A stretch of DNA of 64,000 nt. Origin: Pontimicrobium sp. SW4 (GTDB lineage: Bacteria; Bacteroidota; Bacteroidia; Flavobacteriales; Flavobacteriaceae). The notes beneath the pieces are model-generated. The model was not told the DNA's origin. It saw only the letters and a program-made list of their open reading frames with translations, and did not search any database. Location of the stretch: the NCBI RefSeq assembly GCF_039954625.1, contig NZ_CP157199.1, positions 558,001 to 622,000 of the forward strand. The letters run 5' to 3'. The position numbers were made by a program, and so were the translations under genes. Shown piece by piece: positions 15,158 to 24,008 of this stretch (position 1 is the first letter of the stretch; each line of letters begins with the position of its first letter).

Positions 15158-16123
15158 ATGAATAAATATAAAGAAATTTATGGAGTTGACATTAGTAAAG
15201 ATGTCTTTGATGTTTACGGTTCATTAAGTGGACATGCTCAGTTTAAAAATGACGAGCAAGGATTCCTAGACTTTTTTAAAAAGTCTATCAAATGATGTTT
15301 TGGTAGTCATGGAAGCTACAGGCTATTACCATTATCGATTGTCACAGTTTTTATATAAAAAGGGTGTATCAGTATCCGTAGTAAATCCCTTGTCAGTAAA
15401 ACGCTTCATCCAGATGAAACTAGCAAAAGTAAAAACAGATAAGAGTGATGCCAAGTCCATTTGTGAGTATGTCACGATGAACGAATTACCAATGTACGCA
15501 GCCTTTACAGATGTTCATGCAGAATGCTTACAGCTTTTTAGATTGTTAGACAATTACATAAAACAGCGTACACAGACCAAGAACAAGCTTCATGGGGAAG
15601 AGACATTAGGGATTCCATCAAAGTATGCCTATAAGTCATTGCAGCGTGATTTAAAACACTTGGATAAGGAGATTAAAGGAATAGAGTTAATATTACTGGA
15701 ACTGGTAAAACAAGATCAGCAACAGCAATTAACCTTGCTAAAGAGCATTCCAGGAATGGGCACAAAGACCGCCTTGTTTTTAATCGTTGTAACCGAAGGT
15801 TTTAAAAAGTTTGAAGCGCCTCACAGCTTTGCAGTTATGTAGGTATTACACCAACAATACGGGAATCAGGGAGCAGTGTTAGAGGACGCAGTAGGATAAG
15901 TAAAGTAGGCAATAAAAAACTCAGGAATTTATTATTTCTATGTGCTTTTTTGGCTTGCAAACATAACAAGGCATGTAGAGCAATGTATGAACGAATTGTA
16001 GCAAAGGGGAAGAGTAAAAAGTTAGCACTAATAGCTGTTGCAAATAAGTTACTAAAACAGGCTTTTGCAATTGCAAAAAGCGGATTGCCTTATGATGAAA
16101 ATTTTGTTTCTAAATTAGTTTAA
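15158..16123 (+). pseudogene. IS110-family transposase with two frameshifts
   Basis: The reconstructed frame spans 321 codons, typical of IS110 DEDD transposases. The N-terminal RuvC-like part has YGVDISKDV, VMEATGYY and KTDKSDAKS, the last bearing the acidic pair. The C-terminal Tnp20 part has KSIPGMGTKTA and CSYVGITPTIRESGSSVRGR with the nucleophilic serine region. The original frame stops at 15293 after an extra A in the run at 15278-15282, continues in the next frame from about 15282, and breaks again near 15823 where one base seems lost, restoring the original frame to the TAA at 16121. The two changes make it inactive as it stands unless they are sequencing errors. Confidence 0.9.
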
Positions 16124-16194
16124 AACTGCTTGTTTTTTAACTCAGTTCTTTGTTAAACGAATTTCGACTATTTTTTTGAGAAAGTCAAGACGGA

Positions 16195-16560
16195 TTACTT
16201 CTTAAACTCACCAATGTGCCATAACACACCAGAAGGGTCGTACATAAAAAACTCATTACCCCAATCGTTATAGCTAATATTGGTTACACGTACATTTTTC
16301 TGTTTTTTGTCTAGTTGTAAACTTGTTATCTTATCAAGGTGTTGTTGTAGATTGTCAACTTCTAAAAATAGCATGGAGTTATCTACCCAATCTTTTACAT
16401 AAGCGTCTTGTAAATAAAACCCAAAGGCACCTAGCTTAAAGTAAGACATTTTAGGAGAGGTTTTTATTTCTTCAAAACCAAAATCCAAATAGAAGTTTCT
16501 GGACTCTTCAAAGTTTTTGGCACCTATAAATGCTCTAATTGATTTTATTTGAAATTCCAT
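16195..16560 (-). CDS. VOC (glyoxalase/bleomycin-resistance fold) family protein
   Basis: 121 residues forming one VOC module pair: an N-terminal SIRAFIGAKNFEESRNFYLDFGF strand-helix (quoted in part: GAKNFEESRNFYLDFGF) and a C-terminal FFMYDPSGVLWHIGE with the usual DPxGxxW/H motif. Such proteins bind a metal through His/Glu or act as binding proteins; the substrate cannot be given. It lies just beyond the IS110 element and before the phospholipid genes, with 83 bases separating it from the acyl-CoA-binding gene. Confidence 0.85.
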   Translation of the reverse strand: MEFQIKSIRAFIGAKNFEESRNFYLDFGFEEIKTSPKMSYFKLGAFGFYLQDAYVKDWVDNSMLFLEVDNLQQHLDKITSLQLDKKQKNVRVTNISYNDWGNEFFMYDPSGVLWHIGEFKK

Positions 16561-16643
16561 GTTATTAAAGTTAAATAAAAAATCGTTAGTGCAAGGTGTT
16601 TACGATGTGGCAATCCTATAAAGTAAAACACTTAGTTATATAT

Positions 16644-16910
16644 TTATTTTCTATACAAAAAGTAATTGTTAACCAAGTCAATATATTGTTGTTTAGCTTG
16701 GTCTTGGCTTATGTTTTCCGCTTGAAAAAGTGCGTTTGTTTTAAACGCATTAATTAGAGGTTCTCTGCTTTTTGGTCTGCTGTAATCATTGGTAGCCTTT
16801 TTATAATATGCATAAAGTTTTAATAAAATATCGGCAGGAAAAGGCTCTTTATGCGCATTGATGCGATTAACAGCGTCTTCAAATTTAATATGTAACTCTT
16901 TAGAAGTCAT
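16644..16910 (-). CDS. Acyl-CoA-binding protein
   Basis: 88 residues, the size of a stand-alone ACBP. The four-helix family pattern is visible: FEDAVNRIN, LKLYAYYKKATND (the ligand-binding YxxYKQAT-like segment), then KSREPLINAFKT in place of the classical KWDAW region, and QQYIDLVN. It should bind long-chain acyl-CoA in the cytoplasm. It overlaps the psd stop by one base, placing it in the phospholipid-synthesis operon. Confidence 0.87.
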   Translation of the reverse strand: MTSKELHIKFEDAVNRINAHKEPFPADILLKLYAYYKKATNDYSRPKSREPLINAFKTNALFQAENISQDQAKQQYIDLVNNYFLYRK

Positions 16911-17560
16911 TACATTTCAGCAATTATACTTTCGCCACCACGAACTTTTTGATTTAGTGTTACTTTAATATTGGTGTCTAAAGGTAAAAATAAATCAACT
17001 CTGGAGCCAAATTTAATAAATCCTTGATCTGATCCTTGCTTTGCACTTTCACCTTCCTTTGCATAGTTAACTATCCGTTTTGCTAATGCTCCAGCAATTT
17101 GTCTAAAAAGAACTCTACCATATTTTGCGTTTTCAACAACAATAGTTGTACGTTCGTTTTCTGTACTTGATTTTGGATGCCACGCTACTAAATATTTTCC
17201 AGGATGGTATTTACTGTACAGTACATTTCCACCAATAGGATAACGTGTAACGTGCACATTTATTGGAGACATAAATACACTTACTTGTATGCGCTTGTCT
17301 TTAAAGTATTCGGTTTCTTCCACTTCTTCAATAACTACTACTTTTCCATCAACTGGAGATAAAACATGCTTATCATTTAAAGCTGAGTGGCGTTTTGGAT
17401 TTCTAAAAAATTGAAGGATAAGTACTAAAAAGACTAATAGTCCAATTTCTAATAGAATTTTGAGCCATGAAATAGAAATATAGCGGTCTACTAGTAAAAC
17501 AGAAACGACTACTAGAGTAAAACTTATGAGTATTATTTTATAGCCTTCTTTATGAAACAT
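16910..17560 (-). CDS. psd: Phosphatidylserine decarboxylase proenzyme (short form)
   Basis: 216 residues. It makes phosphatidylethanolamine from phosphatidylserine at the inner membrane. Two N-terminal hydrophobic helices (8-50) precede the catalytic domain with SPVDGKV near 69-75, FMSPINVHVTR near 96-106 and the self-cleavage site FGS (Gly185-Ser186), where the serine becomes the pyruvoyl group. The length and GS site are those of the short archaeal/Bacteroidota type. It overlaps cdsA by 11 bases and the acyl-CoA-binding gene by one, so the three are coupled. Confidence 0.95.
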   Translation of the reverse strand: MFHKEGYKIILISFTLVVVSVLLVDRYISISWLKILLEIGLLVFLVLILQFFRNPKRHSALNDKHVLSPVDGKVVVIEEVEETEYFKDKRIQVSVFMSPINVHVTRYPIGGNVLYSKYHPGKYLVAWHPKSSTENERTTIVVENAKYGRVLFRQIAGALAKRIVNYAKEGESAKQGSDQGFIKFGSRVDLFLPLDTNIKVTLNQKVRGGESIIAEM

Positions 17561-18371
17561 ATTTTAAAATTCTTAAGAATAAATAAATAAATGGTGCCGC
17601 AAAAATAATACTATCTAAACGATCTAACAATCCACCATGTCCAGGCATTATCACACCACTATCTTTTACATCAGCTTGTCGCTTATATTTCGATTCAATT
17701 AAATCTCCTAATGTACCAAAAACATTCACAATTATAGCAAGTATTAACCACTCGGTAGAACCCAAAGTGTTAGTGTGTTTTGCAATAAAATAACTACTAA
17801 TACATGCAAAAAGTAAGCCTCCTAAAAAGCCTTCAACTGTTTTTTTTGGAGATATGCTAGGAAACAATTTTTGTTTCCCAAAATTTTTACCAACTAAATA
17901 CGCAAAAGTATCATTTACCCAAACTAATATAAATGCACCTAGTAAAATATTTGGATTAAATATTTCGTAATAATTTGCAATAAGAATTATAAAAATGAAA
18001 CCACTCGATAAATAGAAGGTGGTATTAATGTACTTATTGGTTATAAAAAGTGGCAATGTCTTTTTTGAAAATAAATCTTTTATTAAAAAAAGCATTACAA
18101 ATATGGTTAATACATGCAAAATTTGAATTGCTTCATCAAACCCCTCATTATTATCTAACATTAATTGCCAATAAGAAAAAGAGAAGTAGGAAATTATAAA
18201 AATTACGTAGGAGCTAACCCCTTTTTGGTTGATGAGTTTGTTAAACTCAGCAATGCAAATCAATCCAAAAACAAAAAATAAACCTATTAAAAGGTGTTGT
18301 GATTGTAAGGATAATAAAAAAAGGATAACGTATAAAACGCCTGAAATTGCTCTAACAATTAGTTCTTTCAC
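17550..18371 (-). CDS. cdsA: Phosphatidate cytidylyltransferase (CDP-diglyceride synthase)
   Basis: 273 residues, about eight membrane helices. It converts phosphatidic acid and CTP to CDP-diacylglycerol. The C-terminal family signature is clear: GDLIESKYKR, then KDSGVIMPGHGGLLDRLDS. Earlier NDTFAYLVGKNFG and SPKKTVEGFLGG are also typical. The start is GTG at 18371, 9 bases after the LUD gene stop. With psd it supplies the phosphatidylethanolamine branch. Confidence 0.96.
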   Translation of the reverse strand: MKELIVRAISGVLYVILFLLSLQSQHLLIGLFFVFGLICIAEFNKLINQKGVSSYVIFIISYFSFSYWQLMLDNNEGFDEAIQILHVLTIFVMLFLIKDLFSKKTLPLFITNKYINTTFYLSSGFIFIILIANYYEIFNPNILLGAFILVWVNDTFAYLVGKNFGKQKLFPSISPKKTVEGFLGGLLFACISSYFIAKHTNTLGSTEWLILAIIVNVFGTLGDLIESKYKRQADVKDSGVIMPGHGGLLDRLDSIIFAAPFIYLFLRILKYVS

Positions 18372-18380
18372 GTGGTTTGG

Positions 18381-18989
18381 TTAAAGGTCTTCTAATAAGA
18401 GCAAATATAAGTTTTTTGAGCTACTTCCATAACTTAAGAAGTCGTTATCTTCGCTAGCTTTAAAATGTTTAATTGTAGTAATATTGGTAGGTATTTTTTC
18501 ACGATTCTTATCTTTTATACCTCTTAGTCCTTCACTAATAGTTTCTACAAACTGACTTGTAGTAGCAAAAATGATAAAATTTGAAGGAAGTTCCTTTAGT
18601 TTCTTTTCAGCAATTTGATTGGACGAAATTAAAAGCGAACCATCGTTAGAGATTAAATATTCACAAGTGGTTAAAAAATATGTACACTCACTTGTTTTTT
18701 TACTCATTTTTAGATTAAAGTTAGCAAATTTGTCACCTAAGCGATCGTCAAGAACCATCACATGTTTATCTTTCCAATCGTTTTCTTCTAAAATTAGAGT
18801 TAAATTTTGGTCTACTTCATCAAAATCTTCACAATATAAAAATTTACCTCCATTAGCTTTAAAATTGATGGTAAAACGCTCATCAATAGGCAGCTTAATA
18901 TCAGGCATATATTTGCTTCTCTCGTCGTTTTCAATGCGTTCTTGAGAGTCGCTAGATTTTGGACCGAAGATTTTTCGAAATAGGCTCAT
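18381..18989 (-). CDS. LUD domain protein
   Basis: 202 residues. The middle and C-terminal part resembles the LutC/YkgG (LUD) domain: CEYLISNDGSLLISSNQ, then FIIFATTSQFVETISEGL. LUD proteins such as LutC take part in lactate oxidation, but here the partners LutA and LutB are absent, and the gene sits between ftsH and cdsA, a position common in Flavobacteriaceae. The role in this context is unknown. Confidence 0.78.
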   Translation of the reverse strand: MSLFRKIFGPKSSDSQERIENDERSKYMPDIKLPIDERFTINFKANGGKFLYCEDFDEVDQNLTLILEENDWKDKHVMVLDDRLGDKFANFNLKMSKKTSECTYFLTTCEYLISNDGSLLISSNQIAEKKLKELPSNFIIFATTSQFVETISEGLRGIKDKNREKIPTNITTIKHFKASEDNDFLSYGSSSKNLYLLLLEDL

Positions 18990-19084
18990 TTAGGGTTTCG
19001 CTATTAACCAGTTAAGTCCTAGTTTTTATCAAATATATAAAATCTAAAGGAAACATTAGGCTATTTAAGGTTTTTGTAACGGTT

Positions 19085-21031
19085 CTACTCTTCTTCGGCT
19101 ATATCTTCATCATGCTTCGTAAAAGGACTTTTTCCAAAGATTACTTCAAGATTATCTTTAAAAATCACTTCTTTTACAAGAAGCTCTTCAGCTAATAAGG
19201 TGAGTTTGTCTTTATTTTCCTCTAATATTTTTATAGCGCGTTGGTATTGTGCTTCAATAATATCTGAAATTTCTTTATCAATCAATTCAGCAGTTCGTTC
19301 ACTATAAGGTTTTGTAAATCCATATTCATTTTGACCTGAAGAATCATAATACGTGAGGTTTCCTACCTTATCGCTTAAACCATAGATAGTTACCATGGCT
19401 CTTGCTTGTTTAGTGACTTTTTCCAAATCACTTAAAGCTCCAGTTGAAATTTTATTGAATATTACTTTTTCGGCAGCTCTACCACCTAAGGCAGCACACA
19501 TTTCATCTAGCATTTGCTCTGGACGAACAATTAAACGTTCTTCTGGTAAATACCAAGCAGCTCCTAACGAACGTCCACGAGGAACGATGGTTACTTTTAC
19601 TAATGGAGCAGCATGTTCCAGTAGCCAACTTATGGTTGCGTGACCTGCTTCATGATATGCTACAGCTTTTTTCTCAGCAGGTGTTATTATTTTATTTTTC
19701 TTTTCTAGTCCTCCAACAATTCTATCTACAGCATCAAGGAAATCTTGTTTTTCTACAGATTTTTTTCCTTTTCTTGCTGCGATTAATGCAGCTTCATTAC
19801 ACACATTGGCAATATCCGCTCCAGAGAATCCTGGAGTTTGTTTAGATAAGAAATCTGTATTTAATTCTTTTGCTTTTTTAAGTGGTTTTAAATGCACTTC
19901 AAAAATTTCTTTACGCTCACGAACATCTGGAAGGTCAACAAATATTTGTCTATCAAAACGTCCAGCACGCATTAAGGCTTTATCTAAAACATCTGCTCTG
20001 TTTGTGGCAGCAAGTACAATAACATTAGTGTTTGTACCAAAGCCATCCATTTCGGTTAACAATTGGTTAAGCGTATTTTCTCTTTCATCATTGGAACCAG
20101 AGAAATTTGCTTTTCCTCTTGCACGACCAATAGCGTCTATTTCATCAATAAAAATAATTGCAGGAGATTTTTCTTTAGCTTGTTTAAATAAGTCACGAAC
20201 TCTAGAAGCTCCAACACCAACAAACATTTCTACAAAATCTGATCCAGATAATGAGAAGAAAGGTACTTTAGCTTCTCCAGCTACTGCTTTTGCTAATAAA
20301 GTCTTACCAGTTCCTGGAGGGCCTACTAATAAGGCTCCTTTTGGGATTTTTCCACCTAAAGAAGTGTATTTTTCAGGATTTTTTAAGAAGTCTACAATCT
20401 CTTGTACTTCTTCTTTTGCGCCTTCTAAACCAGCTACATCTTTAAAAGATGTTTTTACTTCGGTATTTTGATCAAATAGTTTGGCTTTAGATTTTCCAAT
20501 ATTAAAAATCTGACCTCCGGCACCACCGCCTCCACCTGAAGACATACGACGCATAATAAAGATCCAAACGCCAATAATAAGTACAAAAGGTAAGAGTGTA
20601 AGTAGAAAATCGCCCCAAAGGTTTTCCTCTATTTTATAATCTACAATGGTAGTTAATTCTGTATTTTCAGATTTAATTTGATCTATTTTATCTTCAAAAT
20701 TTTGAAGATCTCCTAACTGAAACTGATAGTTTGGAGCTTTTCCAGACATTGGTAGCAGTTGAGGTTTTACAGTATTTTTATGTTCCGTTTTAGAAATGGC
20801 TTCAGGTGTTAAATAGACTTTGGCCTGAATTCTGTTTATGATGACTACTTTTTCTACATCACCATTTTCAAAATACTCGAAAAATTTATCTTGAGTGGTT
20901 GGAGATCCAGTGGTTGAACCCATACCACCTGAAAGAACTTGAATTCCTAAAAATATAACTATAATGATTCCGTAAATCCAATATGGGCTAAACTTTGGTT
21001 TTTTTGTATTTAATTTATTATCTTTTGACAT
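19085..21031 (-). CDS. ftsH: ATP-dependent zinc metalloprotease FtsH
   Basis: 648 residues. A membrane-anchored AAA+ protease that degrades damaged or regulatory membrane and cytoplasmic proteins. Two membrane helices (about 16-34 and 142-161) flank a periplasmic domain. The AAA domain carries Walker A GPPGTGKT (237-244), Walker B IIFIDEIDA (292-300) and the second-region arginines in DKALMRAGRFDRQ. The zinc protease site is HEAGH at 460-464. A glycine-rich linker follows helix 2. It lies 10 bases after rsfS, with 95 bases to the LUD gene. Confidence 0.98.
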   Translation of the reverse strand: MSKDNKLNTKKPKFSPYWIYGIIIVIFLGIQVLSGGMGSTTGSPTTQDKFFEYFENGDVEKVVIINRIQAKVYLTPEAISKTEHKNTVKPQLLPMSGKAPNYQFQLGDLQNFEDKIDQIKSENTELTTIVDYKIEENLWGDFLLTLLPFVLIIGVWIFIMRRMSSGGGGGAGGQIFNIGKSKAKLFDQNTEVKTSFKDVAGLEGAKEEVQEIVDFLKNPEKYTSLGGKIPKGALLVGPPGTGKTLLAKAVAGEAKVPFFSLSGSDFVEMFVGVGASRVRDLFKQAKEKSPAIIFIDEIDAIGRARGKANFSGSNDERENTLNQLLTEMDGFGTNTNVIVLAATNRADVLDKALMRAGRFDRQIFVDLPDVRERKEIFEVHLKPLKKAKELNTDFLSKQTPGFSGADIANVCNEAALIAARKGKKSVEKQDFLDAVDRIVGGLEKKNKIITPAEKKAVAYHEAGHATISWLLEHAAPLVKVTIVPRGRSLGAAWYLPEERLIVRPEQMLDEMCAALGGRAAEKVIFNKISTGALSDLEKVTKQARAMVTIYGLSDKVGNLTYYDSSGQNEYGFTKPYSERTAELIDKEISDIIEAQYQRAIKILEENKDKLTLLAEELLVKEVIFKDNLEVIFGKSPFTKHDEDIAEEE

Positions 21032-21041
21032 GTACTGTTTT

Positions 21042-21413
21042 TTAGTAACTGGTTTTTATTTCGGTTGATTTTGCGTCTCCCCAAAGGCTTTCAATATCAT
21101 AATATTCTCTAATATGCTTTTGAAAAACATGAACAACCACATTAACGTAATCCATTAAAACCCATTCGGCATTATCACTACCTTCGATATGCCAAGGTTT
21201 GTCTTTAGCTTCTTTACTAACCTTTTTTTGGATGGAATTTACAATGGCGTTAACTTGTGTATTTGAAGTTCCTTCGCAAATAATAAAATAATCGCAAACG
21301 GTATTTTCTATATCTCTTAAATCTAAAATATTAATGTTTTGTCCTTTTACATCTTCAATGCCATTTAATACAACTGATATTAAATGGTCTGCATTACTAT
21401 TTTCTTTCGTCAT
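21042..21413 (-). CDS. rsfS: Ribosome silencing factor RsfS
   Basis: 123 residues. It binds L14 of the large subunit and blocks joining of subunits when nutrients are short. The family core is visible: KGQNINILDLR, CDYFIICEGTSNTQV, and the closing block WVLMDYVNVVVHVFQ followed by REYYDIESLWGDA. It is the first gene of the rsfS-ftsH unit behind a consensus promoter element. Confidence 0.95.
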   Translation of the reverse strand: MTKENSNADHLISVVLNGIEDVKGQNINILDLRDIENTVCDYFIICEGTSNTQVNAIVNSIQKKVSKEAKDKPWHIEGSDNAEWVLMDYVNVVVHVFQKHIREYYDIESLWGDAKSTEIKTSY

Positions 21414-21431
21414 TAAATTGTTTTAATTTGT

Positions 21432-21440
21432 GCAAAGTTA
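21432..21440 (-). promoter_or_regulatory. Promoter -7 element (TAACTTTGC) of rsfS-ftsH
   Basis: Exact TAnnTTTGC match on the minus strand, 18 bases before the ATG at 21413. Confidence 0.6.
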
Positions 21441-21507
21441 TTATTTTTTTAGGTCATAATACCTTTAATATTCTTAAGAAAATTATAATTTAAATTTTCT
21501 AGTCGTA

Positions 21508-22239
21508 ATGCATATAATCAAACTTAATGCCATTGACTCTACAAATTCGTATTTGCGTGAGTTGGCTTCTAAAAAAACTTTAGAAGATTTTACAGTTGTT
21601 ATAGCTAAACACCAAACGAACGGTAGAGGTCAAATTGGAGCTGTTTGGAATTCAGAAAAAGGTAAAAACCTTACTTGTAGTGTGTTTAAACGAAACTGTG
21701 GCGTATCTATTGATGATAAATTTTATATAAGTATGGTGACTTCTTTGGCAATTATTAAAACATTACAGCTGTTTCATGTTCCAAAATTAGTGGTTAAATG
21801 GCCTAACGACATTTTGTCAGAACAAAAAAAAATATGTGGTATTTTAATTGAAAATGTCATAAAACAACAAGACATTGAAGGTAGTATTATTGGTATTGGT
21901 TTAAATGTAAATCAAACACAGTTTGCAAATTTACCATCAGCTTCTTCATTAAAAAATCTCACAGGAAACTTGTTTGACCTAGAAGAGTTATTAGTTCGTA
22001 TTGTAGATCAATTAAAATATTATTTTGATAAATTAGAACAAGGAAAGCATGACTTTATAAAGCGTGCTTATGAAGCGTTGCTTTTTAGAAAACAAAAACC
22101 ATCAACTTTTAAAGATTTTGAAGGAAATCTATTTTCAGGATTTATTCAAGGCGTAAATAATAATGGGACGCTTCAAATATTACTTGAAGATGATATTATA
22201 AAAGAATTTGAATTAAAAGAAATACAGTTGTTGTACTAG
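21508..22239 (+). CDS. birA: Biotin--[acetyl-CoA-carboxylase] ligase
   Basis: 243 residues. It attaches biotin to the carrier protein of acetyl-CoA carboxylase through biotinyl-AMP. Motifs: DSTNSYLRE, the biotin-binding TNGRGQIGAVWNSEKG, and KWPNDIL followed by KICGILIEN. The C-terminal SH3-like part ends at LKEIQLLY. There is no N-terminal helix-turn-helix, so this is a group I ligase without repressor function. It diverges from rsfS and its 3' end overlaps the convergent SRPBCC gene by 4 bases. Confidence 0.95.
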   Translation: MHIIKLNAIDSTNSYLRELASKKTLEDFTVVIAKHQTNGRGQIGAVWNSEKGKNLTCSVFKRNCGVSIDDKFYISMVTSLAIIKTLQLFHVPKLVVKWPNDILSEQKKICGILIENVIKQQDIEGSIIGIGLNVNQTQFANLPSASSLKNLTGNLFDLEELLVRIVDQLKYYFDKLEQGKHDFIKRAYEALLFRKQKPSTFKDFEGNLFSGFIQGVNNNGTLQILLEDDIIKEFELKEIQLLY

Positions 22240-22631
22240 ATTACGTTTGGAATATTCGTAGCAAGGGTTTCAATAAATTTTGATATTGGGCCTTTAATCA
22301 TCATAGCCATCATTGGATTAAAATCACCTGCAAAACTTAATTGAATATCACTTTGGTTTTCTGAAGTTTCAGTAATATTACCTACTAAAGAAAAATCTAG
22401 CTTTCCACCTGCAGCTCCTAGTACAATTCTATTTGGTGGGGTAGCTTCTTTTTGCTTTAAAATAATTTCTGGCATACCTTTTAAGGCAAACAAAAATTTG
22501 CCTTCATCTAAAACTTCAAACTTACTAATGTTTTCGGGCATCAATTTTTCAAAATTCTCAACATTGGTTAAAAAATTAAAAACGTCTTGTGCCGATTTAT
22601 TTACAGATACTTTAGGTGATTCTAAATTCAT
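22236..22631 (-). CDS. SRPBCC-family protein (CoxG-like fold), function unknown
   Basis: 131 residues. The pattern of a small ligand-binding helix-grip protein is visible: VNKSAQDVFNFLTNVENFEKLMP at the start (in part: QDVFNFLTNVENFEKLMP), alternating strands, and a final long helix MIKGPISKFIETLATNIPN. It has no signal peptide and lies 21 bases after pyrE on the same strand, a pairing seen in other flavobacteria. No ligand or reaction can be assigned. Confidence 0.8.
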   Translation of the reverse strand: MNLESPKVSVNKSAQDVFNFLTNVENFEKLMPENISKFEVLDEGKFLFALKGMPEIILKQKEATPPNRIVLGAAGGKLDFSLVGNITETSENQSDIQLSFAGDFNPMMAMMIKGPISKFIETLATNIPNVI

Positions 22632-22652
22632 AGTGTGTTTTTTATTAACGTA

Positions 22653-23297
22653 TCAATTAGCGTTCCATTCACTTGGATTAGCATTCCATTGCGACAAAGT
22701 TTCCAATTCTTTTTTGTTAATATAATGTGTGTCTAATGCTTGTTCTAGCAAGTTTTCGTAATTACTAAGAGTATGAAGTGTTACATTTTCTTTTGTAAAA
22801 TTTTCATTAGCGATATCAAAGCCATATGAGAAAATAGCGACCATACCTTTTACATTAACTTCGGCAGTTTTTAGGGCTTTAACAGCATTTAAACTGCTTT
22901 TTCCTGTGCTAATTAAATCTTCAACGACTACAACGCTTTGTCCTTTTTGAATATAACCTTCAATTTGATTTTGACGCCCATGTTTTTTTGCTTCAGGGCG
23001 TACATATATAAACGGTAAACCTAAATATTCTGCAACTAATGCCCCAATACCAATAGCTCCAGTAGCAACACCAGCGATAACATCTGGTTTACCATATTGT
23101 TTTTCAATATGTTTTGCCATTTTTTCACGGATATAGTTTCGTATTGGTGGATACGAAAGTACAATTCGATTATCGCAATATATTGGCGATTTCCATCCAG
23201 AAGCCCAAGTAAAAGGTTCTTTAGGACTTAGTTTTATAGCATTAATTTGTAGTAAAACTTCGGCAGTTTTTTTGGCAGTGTTCTTGTTAGCAATCAT
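22653..23297 (-). CDS. pyrE: Orotate phosphoribosyltransferase
   Basis: 214 residues. It joins orotate to PRPP to give OMP in pyrimidine synthesis. The type I phosphoribosyltransferase motif is VVVVEDLISTGKSS, with KPDVIAGVATGAIGIGAL and RPEAKKHGRQNQIEG (catalytic loop) before it. The C-terminus carries a small internal duplication, WNANPSEWNAN. The ATG at 23297 is only 5 bases after a consensus TAGTTTTG element, so the transcript may begin at or next to the start codon. Confidence 0.96.
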   Translation of the reverse strand: MIANKNTAKKTAEVLLQINAIKLSPKEPFTWASGWKSPIYCDNRIVLSYPPIRNYIREKMAKHIEKQYGKPDVIAGVATGAIGIGALVAEYLGLPFIYVRPEAKKHGRQNQIEGYIQKGQSVVVVEDLISTGKSSLNAVKALKTAEVNVKGMVAIFSYGFDIANENFTKENVTLHTLSNYENLLEQALDTHYINKKELETLSQWNANPSEWNAN

Positions 23298-23302
23298 AGT
23301 TA

Positions 23303-23310
23303 CAAAACTA
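23303..23310 (-). promoter_or_regulatory. Promoter -7 element (TAGTTTTG) abutting pyrE
   Basis: Exact TAnnTTTG on the minus strand with only TAACT between it and the ATG. Bacteroidota transcripts start about 5-7 bases after this box, so the message would be leaderless or nearly so. Confidence 0.5.
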
Positions 23311-23426
23311 CGTATAAATTTATTTTTAGGAATAAAAAAATATTGAATAAAAATATTTTTTTGAAGATGTCTTGCTATGAATTAAAAATTGATACTTTTA
23401 CAAAAGCCTAACTCTTATTATACACA

Positions 23427-24008
23427 ATGTATAAAGTATTTGTTAACCACAAACCTATTATCCTTACTTCTATAGTTTCGAAGGATAAACTATACAAAAC
23501 GTACCCTCTAAAATATGTAGATTTACCTAAAGTAGTTCGTGACCTTAAAAGAAAGGCTATTGAAGGGGTATATTTATATCATCCAAATAAAGATAAGCTT
23601 TTAAAAAAATTCTTAAAAAAGTTTCCAAATGTGATTGCAGGGGGTGGTAAAGTGATTAACGATGATGGGAAAGTATTATTTATTTACCGAAACGATAAAT
23701 GGGATTTGCCTAAAGGTCGTGTTGAAAATAAAGAGACTATAGAAGAAGGAGCCATTCGTGAAGTTGAAGAAGAAACAGGTGTAAAGGGACTTAGAATTAC
23801 AAAACCTTTAGAAACTACCTATCATATTTTTAAGCGTAATGGACGTTATAAAATCAAGATTACCTATTGGTTTGAAATGCATACCAGCTATAGTGGAGAA
23901 TTAAAGCCAGAAACCAGTGAAGGGATTACCAAAGTAAAATGGCTTGGAAAGAAAAAACAAGCCAAAGCTATTGAAAATAGTTACGCCAATATTAGAGAAT
24001 TACTGTGA
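23427..24008 (+). CDS. NUDIX hydrolase
   Basis: 193 residues. An N-terminal segment of about 70 residues of unknown role precedes a NUDIX domain with a complete Nudix box GRVENKETIEEGAIREVEEE (followed by TGV), matching GX5EX7REUXEEXGU. It should hydrolyse a nucleoside diphosphate linked to some group X in the cytoplasm; the substrate is not evident. It diverges from pyrE and stands alone. Confidence 0.92.
   Translation: MYKVFVNHKPIILTSIVSKDKLYKTYPLKYVDLPKVVRDLKRKAIEGVYLYHPNKDKLLKKFLKKFPNVIAGGGKVINDDGKVLFIYRNDKWDLPKGRVENKETIEEGAIREVEEETGVKGLRITKPLETTYHIFKRNGRYKIKITYWFEMHTSYSGELKPETSEGITKVKWLGKKKQAKAIENSYANIRELL

Larger units (their letters stand above)
14931..16155 (+). mobile_element. IS110-group insertion element, degenerate
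   Basis: The right boundary at 16155 is set by the end of identity with the relic at 12337-12407. The left boundary is only an estimate: IS110 ends have no terminal inverted repeats. If right and left ends are joined in a circle at 14931, the TTTG at 16149 and TAAGTTTAC at 14947 would be spaced about 19 bases apart, a promoter-like arrangement. Confidence 0.6.

Noticed and set aside
15278..15300. Programmed frameshift in the IS110 transposase
   Set aside because: The shift needed is +1 and no slippery heptamer fits; IS110 transposases are normally single frames, and a second break near 15823 points to decay.
12187..16158. Integron attC site split by the IS110 block (GTTTAAC at 12190 and GTTAAAC at 16152)
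   Set aside because: The two 7-base boxes fit the attC consensus only by short motifs; no integrase or further attC-like sites are seen, so I keep it as a weak idea within the repeat finding.
19806..20471. Plus-strand open frame of 221 codons
   Set aside because: It is antisense to the AAA domain of ftsH, has no start signals or domain pattern, and reflects the codon bias of the real gene.
22653..22700. Duplicated WNAN motif at the PyrE C-terminus as a functional tail
   Set aside because: Only an 11-residue imperfect duplication at the very end; nothing suggests more than harmless drift.
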